A DNA stretch of 64,000 nucleotides from Devosia sp. MC521 (GCF_014127105.1 NZ_CP059902.1:3656501-3720500); one strand, 5' to 3'; counted from the first letter of the stretch, positions 8,023 to 15,328 are shown. The notes: generated from the letters alone by a model not told the origin. Program-made: numbers and translations.

Positions 8023-8662
8023 GACGTCAAAACGCCCAAGGAATTCGGTAAAGACCAAAGCCTCCATTCTGGCAGCAGCCAGAGTGGAGTTTGCCGATCG
8101 GGGCTTTGAGGGCGCGCGCGTCGATGCCATCGCCGAGCGTGCTGAGGCCAATAAGCGGCTGCTCTATCATTATTTCGGCAATAAAGAGGAGCTCTACCGG
8201 GCCGTCCTCTTGGAAGCCTATACCGAGATCCGCGCGGGTGAGCGGGCGCTGTCCTTGGGGCGCTATGATCCGGTGGAAGCTATGGACCGCCTTGTGCGGT
8301 TCACCTTCCGTCACTTTCTGGCGAACCCATGGTTTCCGCGCCTCTTGGGCACGGAAAACATCGAGAACGCGCGTTTTCTCAAGACCCTGCCCGATATCAA
8401 GGCGCTGCATTCGCCGCTGGTCGGGCAAATCGCCGAGATTATCGAGCGTGGAGCCGAAGCGGGACTGTTCCGCCGCGATGTCGATCCGGTGCAGCTTTAT
8501 ATTTCCGTGGCTGCGCTCGGCTTCTTCTATGTGTCGAACACGGCCACCCTATCGGTGATCTTTGAACGCGATCTCTCAAGCGTTGCTATGGTCCAGGAGC
8601 GCGAGGCGCACGCCGTGCAAATGGTTCTCGACTTTTTGAAAACCAAATCGCGGCACGGCTAA
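7970..8662 (+). CDS. TetR/AcrR family transcriptional regulator
   Basis: This 230-residue regulator starts at GTG 7970, inside the 3' end of tctA. After about 28 basic residues it has a typical TetR N-terminal helix-turn-helix (residues 29-75: KASILAAARVEFADRGFEGA, then ANKRLLYHYFGNKEELY), followed by an all-helical ligand domain with a TetR_C-like segment (NTATLSVIF). Given its position it probably controls the tct operon, and perhaps the minus-strand catabolic genes, in response to the transported compound or a product. The long overlap with tctA means a later start is possible, but the helix-turn-helix begins soon enough that most of the overlap is needed. Confidence 0.88.
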   Translation: MSDPSSPAIVELSQPKAETSKRPRNSVKTKASILAAARVEFADRGFEGARVDAIAERAEANKRLLYHYFGNKEELYRAVLLEAYTEIRAGERALSLGRYDPVEAMDRLVRFTFRHFLANPWFPRLLGTENIENARFLKTLPDIKALHSPLVGQIAEIIERGAEAGLFRRDVDPVQLYISVAALGFFYVSNTATLSVIFERDLSSVAMVQEREAHAVQMVLDFLKTKSRHG

Positions 8663-8665
8663 AAA

Positions 8666-8697
8666 GCAAAAAAGGGCAGAGGTTTCCCCCTGCCCTT
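8666..8697 (-). terminator. Terminator of the PadR gene
   Basis: An 8-bp stem (8672-8679 with 8690-8697) is followed, read on the minus strand, by a run of six T and further T-rich bases. It sits between the convergent tetR and padR genes. On the plus strand there is no T run, so it mainly serves padR. Confidence 0.8.
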
Positions 8698-8715
8698 GCT
8701 CATTCCGTTCAGCCC

Positions 8716-9414
8716 CTAAAGGTCGACGTCATCGTCCTGACCGAGCGCTTCAATATCGGCTGCGGCGCGACGCAAAATCTCAGCGGCGCGTAACTGCACT
8801 TCGTCCGAACCAGTGCGGGCCTTTTTAATCGCCTGCTTAACCGATTTGCGCGCCGCATCCAGTTCCGGCACCACGTCATGCATAGGCCGGTCGTCTGGCG
8901 CCCAAGCGGGGTGTGACGGCGTTGCTTCCGGCTCCCCTTTGCCACCAAAAGGCCAATCGGCTGCAACGAAATCGCGGAACTTGTTCACCTGCTCGCCCGT
9001 CCGCGCCAGAAACTCTAGCGTGGCGGCTACTGCCTCGCGATTGTCTTCCAAATGCGCGCGGCCTTCGTCGGTAATTGCATAAAGCTTCTTATTGCCGTCA
9101 ACGCTCGAGGTCGCGAAGCCCGCCTCCTCAAGATAGGTCAGCGCCGGGTACACAATGCCGGGGCTCGGCGAATAGACGCCATTGGACGCTTCTTCTACGG
9201 CTTTGATCAGATCATAACCGTGGCGCGGCTGCTGCTCGATGAAAAAGAGCGCCACGAGGCGTAAGTCACCCGAGGCCAGCATTTTGCCGACGCGGGCCTT
9301 GCCACCCCATTCGCCGAAATCGACGCCAGCAGCACGCTGCATACGGCCCCAGCTGCGACGCGCCAATTGGTCTACTGTGCTCCAGTCAAAATCACGAAAA
9401 TCGCGAGATGCCAT
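8716..9414 (-). CDS. PadR family transcriptional regulator
   Basis: This 232-residue protein has a PadR winged helix at about residues 45-125. Landmarks are LVALFFIEQQPRHGYDLIKA, then SPSPGIVYPALTYLEEAG and the wing GNKKLYAITDEGRAHLEDN. A helical C-terminal dimerisation region follows. The roughly 45-residue N-terminal extension before the domain resembles the YqjI/IceR-like branch, though it lacks the histidine-rich metal tail of E. coli YqjI. Two AAGATATATC elements upstream are likely autoregulatory operators. No target gene other than itself is evident, since the upstream neighbour runs in the same direction and ends before the operators. Confidence 0.88.
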   Translation of the reverse strand: MASRDFRDFDWSTVDQLARRSWGRMQRAAGVDFGEWGGKARVGKMLASGDLRLVALFFIEQQPRHGYDLIKAVEEASNGVYSPSPGIVYPALTYLEEAGFATSSVDGNKKLYAITDEGRAHLEDNREAVAATLEFLARTGEQVNKFRDFVAADWPFGGKGEPEATPSHPAWAPDDRPMHDVVPELDAARKSVKQAIKKARTGSDEVQLRAAEILRRAAADIEALGQDDDVDL

Positions 9415-9425
9415 GATATGTCTCC

Positions 9426-9488
9426 AAGATATATCTTAACGCCCTTGAGCAAGAGATTGTCCCTGCAAGATCGGTTTCAAGATATATC
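9426..9488. promoter_or_regulatory. Duplicated PadR operator-like palindromes
   Basis: AAGATATATCTT at 9426-9437 is a perfect 12-bp palindrome 12 bp upstream of the padR start. A second copy of its first ten bases, AAGATATATC, lies at 9479-9488, 53 bp away (about five helical turns). The two together look like a cooperative autoregulatory operator for PadR. AT-rich palindromes of this kind are known for this regulator family. Confidence 0.65.
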
Positions 9489-9493
9489 GCGGA

Positions 9494-9533
9494 AACAAAA
9501 AGGCGCTCCGAGCCTATGAGCTTGAAGCGCCTT
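9494..9533 (-). terminator. Terminator of the NDUFA9-like gene
   Basis: An 8-bp stem (9500-9507 with 9526-9533) is followed on the minus strand by TTTTTGTTT. It lies just after the stop of the minus-strand gene at 9554 and separates it from padR. Confidence 0.75.
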
Positions 9534-9553
9534 CAAAAAATATTTTGCGATAG

Positions 9554-10549
9554 TTAGGTGGCAAGACCTGTATTGGGGCCGCGATCGGCTCGGTCGAACT
9601 CGCCATTACGGCGGAAGCGCCACATATAGGTCGGTAGCACCTCGCCCATGCTAGTGGGAGCAATGCCAAATGCCGCGAGGGTGCGCTTGTCTCTGATAGC
9701 TTCGTCCGAAACCACATTATCGACCCCGAGCAAGTCGACCTGGTCGCTGGTCACCACTGGCTTGAAGGGCAGAATACCCAAGAGGTTCGCGCCAAGTTTG
9801 GCGAGACCAGCTGGGAATGGCACCAGCGGACGGTTGCGGCCAGCTTCGGCGAGAATGCGTTCCATAAGAACCTTGTGGCTTTCAACGTCTGGGCCACCCA
9901 GCTCGTAAATCTTGCCAGTCTTCACCTCGCCCTTCGCGGCCTTGGCAATGGCTTCCGCCACGTCGCCAACGAATACGGGCTGGAACTTCGTATTGCCAGC
10001 AATCAGTGGCATGATCGGCATAATGCGCGACAGCGTACCCATGAGGTTAAAGAAGCCATCGCCAACGCCGAAGATCAGCGAGGGGCGCAAAATGATGGCC
10101 TGCGGATAAGCCGCCAGCACAGCTTCATCACCAGCAAGCTTGCTGGCTGCATATTTTGATACCGACGCAGCCTTATCAACGCCGAGCGCCGAGAGATGGA
10201 CGAGAGTTGAAACCCCGGCGGCCTTGGCGGCGCGAGCGACAGTTGCTGCGCCCGTGGTGTGCACGGCGTCAAAATTCTGTTTGCCGCTCTGGTGACCGAT
10301 GCCGACCAGATTGATCACAATATCGGCGCCGGCGATGGCGCGCTGGACGGATGCTTCATTGCGCAGATTGGCTTGGATCGGCACGATCTGACCAACAGAA
10401 CCCGGAGTGCGCACAACACCTGCTAGGTCAGGACGACGAACAGCAACGCGGATACGGAATCCTTCGCGTGCCAACACCTGCACCAGATGGGTCCCGACAA
10501 ATCCCGATCCACCAAAAATCGTGACGAGCTTCTGGGCATTGCGAGTCAT
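9554..10549 (-). CDS. Complex I NDUFA9-type NAD(P)-binding protein
   Basis: This 331-residue atypical short-chain dehydrogenase/epimerase starts at 10549 with MTRNAQKLVTIFGGSGFVGTHL, giving the GGSGFVG Rossmann motif at about residues 12-18. AGGAG precedes it by nine bases, whereas the open frame extending 86 codons upstream is not protein-like. The extended-SDR YxxxK is present as YAASK after residue 140. Alphaproteobacterial members are usually annotated as complex I NDUFA9 subunit family proteins. They may bind NADPH and have no proven catalysis. A role linked to respiration or quinones is inferred from the family only. It is a single-gene unit with its own terminator. Confidence 0.85.
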   Translation of the reverse strand: MTRNAQKLVTIFGGSGFVGTHLVQVLAREGFRIRVAVRRPDLAGVVRTPGSVGQIVPIQANLRNEASVQRAIAGADIVINLVGIGHQSGKQNFDAVHTTGAATVARAAKAAGVSTLVHLSALGVDKAASVSKYAASKLAGDEAVLAAYPQAIILRPSLIFGVGDGFFNLMGTLSRIMPIMPLIAGNTKFQPVFVGDVAEAIAKAAKGEVKTGKIYELGGPDVESHKVLMERILAEAGRNRPLVPFPAGLAKLGANLLGILPFKPVVTSDQVDLLGVDNVVSDEAIRDKRTLAAFGIAPTSMGEVLPTYMWRFRRNGEFDRADRGPNTGLAT

Positions 10550-10858
10550 AGACGGCACTCCTGCGACAAGTTGACCGGTTTTAGCCAAGCCCGGTCCGCC
10601 TGTCGAGTGTTTCGGCCCGCTTTGATGGCCGATTGTTTGCGTCCGATGGTGCTTTAGGCGCGCAGTTTTCCACTCAGCGCAGATTTTTTCAAATCCGATA
10701 TTCAGCCCAGTTTTCAAGGGCCTTCGCTGTGGAAGAAATCGGGATAAGGGTTTGTATGGGTGCAAAGTTTTAGGCTGGCCCGCAAAGCGCGTTGACTTCG
10801 GAAACACCCTAATCTAGATAGTCACTCGTTGCCGCAGCACTGCTGCAAAAGCGACACT
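10550..10858. other. Intergenic region before tRNA-Leu
   Basis: These 309 bases between the NDUFA9-like start and tRNA-Leu contain no supportable gene. The only element I can support is a sigma-70-type promoter for the tRNA near its right end. The long reading frame that crosses it is an out-of-frame extension of the minus-strand gene. Confidence 0.6.
10792..10820 (+). promoter_or_regulatory. Probable promoter of tRNA-Leu
   Basis: TTGACT (10792-10797), a 17-bp spacer and TAGATA (10815-10820) end 38 bp before the mature tRNA 5' end. This is a good fit to a housekeeping sigma promoter at a sensible distance. Confidence 0.55.
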
Positions 10859-10943
10859 GCCCAGATGGCGGAATTGGTAGACGCGCACGGTTCAGGTCCG
10901 TGTACCGCAAGGTGTGGAAGTTCGAGTCTTCTTCTGGGCACCA
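10859..10943 (+). tRNA. tRNA-Leu, anticodon CAG
   Basis: This is an 85-nt class II tRNA. The acceptor stem GCCCAGA (10859-10865) pairs with TCTGGGC (10933-10939), followed by discriminator A and an encoded CCA. The anticodon loop TTCAGGT gives CAG, which reads CUG leucine codons. A variable arm and the T-arm TTCGAGT are present. The last 17 bases (10927-10943) are repeated at 19019-19035, showing that this tRNA gene is the integration target of the element that follows. The tRNA itself is complete, because the element restored its 3' end. Confidence 0.97.
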
Positions 10944-11042
10944 ATCCTTCTCGAAAACCCGTGTATCCCTCGTGGATGCGCGGGTTTCGTGCTTTAGGGC
11001 ACTGAGGTTTCTCCGCTTGGTACAAAACTCTGGTACAAAGCG
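10927..11042. repeat. Left attachment repeat (116 bp)
   Basis: The repeat begins in the T-arm/acceptor region of tRNA-Leu, includes its CCA and a terminator-like hairpin, and ends 10 bp before the integrase ATG. Near its right end GGTACAAA occurs twice 12 bp apart, possibly integrase-binding sites. The match to 19019-19134 is 115 of 116 bases. Confidence 0.93.
10955..10992 (+). terminator. tRNA-Leu terminator hairpin inside the attachment repeat
   Basis: AAACCCG at 10955-10961 pairs with CGGGTTT at 10981-10987. The stem continues inward through GTATCC/GGATGC to a CTCGT loop, giving about 15 pairs. It lies 11 bp after the encoded CCA, where a tRNA terminator is expected. The same hairpin recurs at 19047-19079 in the right repeat. 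Confidence 0.7.
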
Positions 11043-11051
11043 GCCTATTCC

Positions 11052-12626
11052 ATGGGTTACCTTGTTAGAAACCTGACGTTCGACCAAAGCGCTGGTCGGT
11101 GGAAATATCGTCGGGTCATTCCCGTTGCGCTCCGGCAGCATATCGACCGGAACATCACTGAGTTTGTCCGCTGGCTCGGCGCGAAAGAAGGCACCTCCAA
11201 GACTCCTTCGGCTTCCGTTCTGGCCGCCTGTGCTCAAGCCGTGGCCGAGTGTGAGGCGCTCCTATCCCTTGCCCGTAAGCGCCTCCTCGGTGAGTTCGAT
11301 CAGCTGGACACTGCTGCTATCCGGCAGGTCATCAAACTCCTCAGGAATGATCTCGCAGAGCCAAGCCGTCGAGGGGCGCTGCTGAAGACCTTGGGTGTTG
11401 CGCTGCATGACACTGTTGAAGCTGTAGCTGACCTGCGGAAACAAATGAACTCAGGCGATTCACTAGAGCACCTGCGGGCTTCTGTGGCGGCGCTTTGTGA
11501 GCGTTTGGGGCTGATGGTCGACAAGGATGCGGAATGCTTCCAGAGGCTCGCTAGCCGATGTCTGGCAGTGGTGCTTGAGGTGCTCGATCCTGTGGTTGAA
11601 CCTCGTCCTGTTGCTGTTCCCATCAGGGCAGAATCTCCAAAAAAGCCAGCGGCTTCTGTGGTGCGTAAGGTGAAGCAGACCATCACTGGTCTACCTGAGG
11701 CATGGTGGCGTGAGGCCGAGAAGGCTGGGCTGTCTGGGAGCACCAAAGAGGCCTACTTCCGCGTCACTCGGCAGTTCCGAGCGTTCATTGGTCATGATGA
11801 TGCTGAGCGGGTAACGGCGGCTGATGTGGTCGCCTACAAGGACCATCGGTTGGCACAAGGCACGAGCCTAAAGACCATCAAGGGAACCGACATCTCGGCC
11901 CTACGAGTGCTCTTTGGCTGGGCTGTCAGTCAGCAGCTGCTTGGTCACAATCCCGCAGACGGCATCAAGGTGATGAACGCCAAGCGCAAGGTTGAGCGCT
12001 CAAAGGGTTTCACTGACGAGGAGGCGCGAGCACTGCTTACTGCGTCCTTCAACTACCAACCGTCAGGCTGGGAAAGCCCGCAGGTGACTGCTGTTCGCCG
12101 CTGGGTGCCTTGGCTGATGGCCTATACGGGTGCTCGCGTTGGTGAGGTCGTGCAGCTCCGCAAGGAAGACATCAGGCAAGAAGGTGGTCATTGGGTTATC
12201 CGACTGACGCCTGAGGCGGGGACCATCAAGACCAGTGTCTTCCGAGACGTTGTCCTACATCCGCATCTTGTGGAGCTGGGGTTCATCACGTTCGTCCAAA
12301 GTCGTCCCTTCGGGCACCTCTTCCTCAAGCTGTTGCAGAAGACCGACAAGGCGGTGCATGGGGGCTTGGAGACCGCCAAGAACCGTGTCCGTGAGTTCGT
12401 CAGAACCATCATCACCGATGAGAGGGTGCAGCCCAACCACGCTTGGCGTCATCGCTTTGAGACCACAGCGAGAAGCCTTGGGAGGCGAGAAGACGTCACC
12501 AATGCGATCACCGGACACGCCACGGCTGGCGCTGCTGCTGGCTATGGCGAGGTGACCTTGGCGGCTCAGGTGAAGTTCTTCGAGGATTGGCCGAGGACCT
12601 TGTTATTAACATGCGACGAGCAATAA
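11052..12626 (+). CDS. Tyrosine recombinase integrase of the tRNA-Leu island
   Basis: This 524-residue phage-type integrase has its catalytic residues in order: Arg362 (YTGARVGEVVQL), His463 and Arg466 (HAWRHRF), His489 (TGHAT) and the nucleophile Tyr498 (AAGYGE). A lysine in the expected beta-hairpin region precedes them. The SAM-like core-binding domain covers about residues 220-305 (SGSTKEAYFRVTRQF onward). The long N-terminal part has a DUF6538-like opening (RNLTFDQSAGRWKYRRVIP) as in integrases of alphaproteobacterial islands. It starts 9 bp inside the left attachment repeat, the usual place for an integrase targeting a tRNA 3' end. It should catalyse integration and, with a helper, excision. 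Confidence 0.95.
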   Translation: MGYLVRNLTFDQSAGRWKYRRVIPVALRQHIDRNITEFVRWLGAKEGTSKTPSASVLAACAQAVAECEALLSLARKRLLGEFDQLDTAAIRQVIKLLRNDLAEPSRRGALLKTLGVALHDTVEAVADLRKQMNSGDSLEHLRASVAALCERLGLMVDKDAECFQRLASRCLAVVLEVLDPVVEPRPVAVPIRAESPKKPAASVVRKVKQTITGLPEAWWREAEKAGLSGSTKEAYFRVTRQFRAFIGHDDAERVTAADVVAYKDHRLAQGTSLKTIKGTDISALRVLFGWAVSQQLLGHNPADGIKVMNAKRKVERSKGFTDEEARALLTASFNYQPSGWESPQVTAVRRWVPWLMAYTGARVGEVVQLRKEDIRQEGGHWVIRLTPEAGTIKTSVFRDVVLHPHLVELGFITFVQSRPFGHLFLKLLQKTDKAVHGGLETAKNRVREFVRTIITDERVQPNHAWRHRFETTARSLGRREDVTNAITGHATAGAAAGYGEVTLAAQVKFFEDWPRTLLLTCDEQ

Positions 12627-12633
12627 ACGTTCT

Positions 12634-12700
12634 GCGTGTTATCTAACTCACTATGCGTGTTGACACCCAACATGTGTGTCTGTACACCATCTGTGTGTGA
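12634..12700. promoter_or_regulatory. Phased operator-like repeats upstream of the XRE gene
   Basis: Four copies of TGYGTGTY-like octamers start at 12634, 12655, 12674 and 12693, spaced 21, 19 and 19 bp (about two helical turns each). Inside them TGTTG-ACACC-CAACA (12659-12673) is a perfect inverted repeat. The block fills the 85-bp gap between integrase and XRE gene and is probably the binding region of the XRE regulator. Confidence 0.5.
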
Positions 12701-12711
12701 CGGAGGTGTTC

Positions 12712-13572
12712 ATGAATCGAATTCGCAAAATGCGTACGGACCGCGGCCTTAGCCAGAAGCAGCTAGCTGACATGCTGGGGACAACACAACAGACCGTAGG
12801 TAGATGGGAAACGGAGAAGGTGCAGCCGAGCGTTGCGTCCCTCCGCGAGATGGCCGAAATATTTGGTTGTCACGTGAGTGATTTGCTCGACGAGCCGACA
12901 CCTGCTGTCGAGCATGGGGTCGACCTGCTGGATGTCGATGACGTCTTCTGGGGGCATGTCGGGATTAAGCTTCACAAGCAAGAGCGTACGAAGTGGTACC
13001 CGATAACCGAAAAGGAATCGCGGCACGTAAACTTTGTGATGAACAGCGGTAAGTCATCATGTGTGGTGACGACCCGAAACAATAGAGTTCTGCTTCTGCA
13101 GCTTCCGAATATTCAGAGGATTTGCTTGATTTCTAATAAAGCTTCCAAGCCCGAGATGGACTGGGAAGTAGATGGTAGAGACTGTTCAGGCGTTCCCTTG
13201 GATGTTTACAGAGGGCTGTATTCTTGGGTCGCTAAAGAGCTGGATCGGCAAGTAGAGCTTGGGGGGATTTCTCAAGATACCGCGAGATGTGTAGAAGATT
13301 TTGCTGTGCTTTACGAAGGCGAAGTGGGTGGGGTCATGAATCTTCTCCATCAGACGGAGGTGCACCATACGAACGGCGACGTGGATAGTTACTGGGCACA
13401 CTCCACGGACCTTGCCTTCCTTCGCGACGATTTCTGGGAGGATCTCCTGCCTCCGGTCGTTTGGCTTTCGTCTATTGAGCGGGAATATGATCATTACTAT
13501 CCAAAGCAGACAATCTGCATGGTTGAAGCGCCTTTGCTGCACTTGCTCAAGCATGAGTATGTTGAGGTCTAA
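12712..13572 (+). CDS. XRE family transcriptional regulator of the island
   Basis: This 286-residue protein begins with a Cro/CI-type helix-turn-helix (residues about 2-58: NRIRKMRTDRGLSQKQLADMLGTTQQTVGRWE, then PSVASLREMAEIFGCHVSDLL). A C-terminal part of about 220 residues follows that I do not recognise. It is rich in tryptophan and acidic residues and lacks a visible S24 peptidase Ser-Lys pair, so a LexA-like self-cleavage mechanism is not supported. The ATG at 12712 is preceded by GGAGG, while the 12 codons upstream in frame lie within the operator-like repeats. It probably keeps the island quiescent. The unknown C-terminal domain may sense an inducer. Confidence 0.85.
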   Translation: MNRIRKMRTDRGLSQKQLADMLGTTQQTVGRWETEKVQPSVASLREMAEIFGCHVSDLLDEPTPAVEHGVDLLDVDDVFWGHVGIKLHKQERTKWYPITEKESRHVNFVMNSGKSSCVVTTRNNRVLLLQLPNIQRICLISNKASKPEMDWEVDGRDCSGVPLDVYRGLYSWVAKELDRQVELGGISQDTARCVEDFAVLYEGEVGGVMNLLHQTEVHHTNGDVDSYWAHSTDLAFLRDDFWEDLLPPVVWLSSIEREYDHYYPKQTICMVEAPLLHLLKHEYVEV

Positions 13573-13601
13573 TGTAATTGCATAATAACAAGTAAGTACG
13601 G

Positions 13602-13630
13602 ATGGGGGTATTTTGTAATTATGTCCCCAT
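13602..13630. repeat. Inverted repeat in the gap after the XRE gene
   Basis: ATGGGG (13602-13607) and CCCCAT (13625-13630) form a 6-bp perfect inverted repeat around an AT-rich 17-nt loop, in the 198-bp gap between the XRE and RNase HI-like genes. It could be a weak terminator or an operator; nothing else is recognisable in that gap. Confidence 0.35.
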
Positions 13631-13770
13631 ATTGATAAGTGATTTTCTTGTCGGTCAGTCCGGCTCAGTGGTGTGCAAATTGTATTGCGCACTGCTGCTC
13701 AAAAATATCAAGATTTATAAAATGTGGAACTTGGTGCCCTTCTGAGGCGTCAGTGTTGGTGACTTACTGA

Positions 13771-14295
13771 ATGAAAACGAAAGAGCATTTTAAGACTGGC
13801 GTTCTGCTGGTCGCGGGCGGCGCTCGCCTTGGGGCTTCTGGTCTAGGGGGAGTAAGTCTGATCAAGCAGCAACTTGAAGAGGATCGCGTTGTGCGACGCA
13901 GAGTGTTCTTCAAACGACATCAAGCCGTTTCAAGTCAGATTGAAGCAGAAATGCTAGCAGCAGTCGCTGCCCTGAAACACGCGGTTCAGGATGGCGTGGA
14001 GACAATGGTGTTTCGGACCTCGAGCCAACATGTCGTTAAGGGGATGACTGAGTGGATGTCCGGGTGGGAGCAAAATGGTTGGCGAAACAACAAGGGCAAA
14101 GAAGTGCTGCACCGTGATCTCTGGTTAATCCTCAGGGAGATTGCCGGCGGTCTGGTTATCAATTGGGAATGGGCGTCAGCAAAATCAGACCCCTTAGTTG
14201 CATCGGCTAATGCTGTGGCTGATGACGCTGCTCGCGGCATTTTTAAAGCGGCCAGTGACTTGAAGAAATATCACCCACAACTCTTTGCGGATTAA
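13771..14295 (+). CDS. RNase HI-fold protein with degenerate active site
   Basis: This 174-residue protein aligns along its length with RNase HI: GASGLGG (residues 21-27) with the GNPGPGG loop, IEAEMLAAVAAL with NRMELMAAIVAL, TSSQHVVKGMTEWMSGWEQNGW with the TDSQYV...WIHNWKKRGW handle region, DLW, and VINWEW with IKWEW. Of the catalytic set, the first Asp is Ala15, the third (TDS) is Ser84 and the loop His is replaced by an unrelated sequence. Only Glu60 and a C-terminal Asp (151 or 152) remain. It therefore probably binds RNA-DNA hybrid or another partner without cutting. It stands alone in the island, with a weak ribosome site. Decay of a once active gene is the alternative. Confidence 0.75.
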   Translation: MKTKEHFKTGVLLVAGGARLGASGLGGVSLIKQQLEEDRVVRRRVFFKRHQAVSSQIEAEMLAAVAALKHAVQDGVETMVFRTSSQHVVKGMTEWMSGWEQNGWRNNKGKEVLHRDLWLILREIAGGLVINWEWASAKSDPLVASANAVADDAARGIFKAASDLKKYHPQLFAD

Positions 14296-14682
14296 CGCGG
14301 ACAAGACTGCATGATTCTGAGGAGTGCCTTGGTATCCAATCCTTGGCAGTCCTCAGTGCTGGGATGCGTTTGCAGAAATCTCGCGATACATCAATGATTT
14401 GCAGTGCATCCTCTTAAGAGCGACTAGAACTACCTATAGCAGGTTGCCGTGCAGGTTTCCGCCTACGATAACTCTTTGTGCATCACCGACCGTCCTTGCG
14501 ACCCAGGGTTAACAACCAAGATCATCAACTCGATGAGGGCCGACCAGCGCTACGCTTTGGTTGCGTCTTGTCTTGCTACAACTGTGCGAGCCTTCGGAAA
14601 CGTAGCCTGTGCTGCGCATTCGTCTGAGGAGCGACCACCACACTTTTCTAATAGCTCGTGCCATGACGAACTTTAAGCGCGA
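14296..14682. other. Island intergenic region with no supported gene
   Basis: These 387 bases between the RNase HI-like gene and the next gene contain two short overlapping open frames (from about 14324 and 14449). Neither has a ribosome site nor family-like composition, so I do not call them. I see no clear promoter, repeat or RNA in the region. Confidence 0.5.
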
Positions 14683-15297
14683 ATGGAGTACTTCGAGGAA
14701 ACGCTGGATCGGAAGACAGGAAAGCTGCTTTCGATCTCACAGGGCGATTGGATCACGGTAACCGAAATGGGAGAGTCCATGGGATTGGGCAAGAAGGAGG
14801 TCCGTGTCGTGCTCGTCAAAATGGGGCTCCTTCAGCTTGAGGGGGCGGCTACGCATACTCGCTATAGGCTGCCTCTTTGGGCCGTTGACCAAGGATTGGG
14901 ACGTCGAATTGAACGAAAAGGAAAGCGTCCATTCGATGTCGTAAGTCCTTTGGGCCAGGCTTGGGTGGCCGCTCGATGGGAGGACACAATGGCGGCTATT
15001 GCGGAAGCCAAAGGTGAGGCCGTTCGGATCGCTCAAGCTGCCCTTAAAGCGTTCAAGGATGATCGGGATGCTTATGCGGAAACTTGGGGTCGTCGTGAGA
15101 TGTCCACTATGCAGGAAGTGGAGTGGCTCGTTTGGAACTTCCCGGAGTTGACCCAATCGGAGATCGCGCAGGCCGTCCATGTGTCTCAGCCTTTGGTCTG
15201 TCGGCTGTTGGCGGCGCGACGGGAACGCTTAAGGAAACTGCAAGAGGAGCGTGAGCGTGTCCTTGAGGTGAAGCCGAAAGTCGTCTCTGGCGGTTAG
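14683..15297 (+). CDS. Island protein with two helix-turn-helix-like segments
   Basis: I do not recognise this 204-residue family. A segment at residues 23-55 (WITVTEMGESMGLGKKEVRVVLVKMGLL) looks like a winged helix-turn-helix. A second at about residues 155-182 (LTQSEIAQAVHVSQPLVCRLL) is a convincing helix-turn-helix. Between them lies a helical, alanine- and charge-rich stretch (residues 100-140), and the C-terminus is basic and probably coiled (RRERLRKLQEERERV). Such a layout suits a DNA-binding regulator, an excisionase or a replication accessory protein. The ATG at 14683 lacks a good ribosome site. It precedes the Bro-N remnant. Confidence 0.65.
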   Translation: MEYFEETLDRKTGKLLSISQGDWITVTEMGESMGLGKKEVRVVLVKMGLLQLEGAATHTRYRLPLWAVDQGLGRRIERKGKRPFDVVSPLGQAWVAARWEDTMAAIAEAKGEAVRIAQAALKAFKDDRDAYAETWGRREMSTMQEVEWLVWNFPELTQSEIAQAVHVSQPLVCRLLAARRERLRKLQEERERVLEVKPKVVSGG

Positions 15298-15328
15298 CCC
15301 CTAGGTCACCCTGTCGGATCTCCGTGAG

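Noticed and set aside
14324..14676. Two short overlapping open frames in the island (62 and 75 codons)
   Set aside because: There is no ribosome site, no domain-like composition and no overlap with neighbouring genes that would suggest coupling. They are treated as non-coding.
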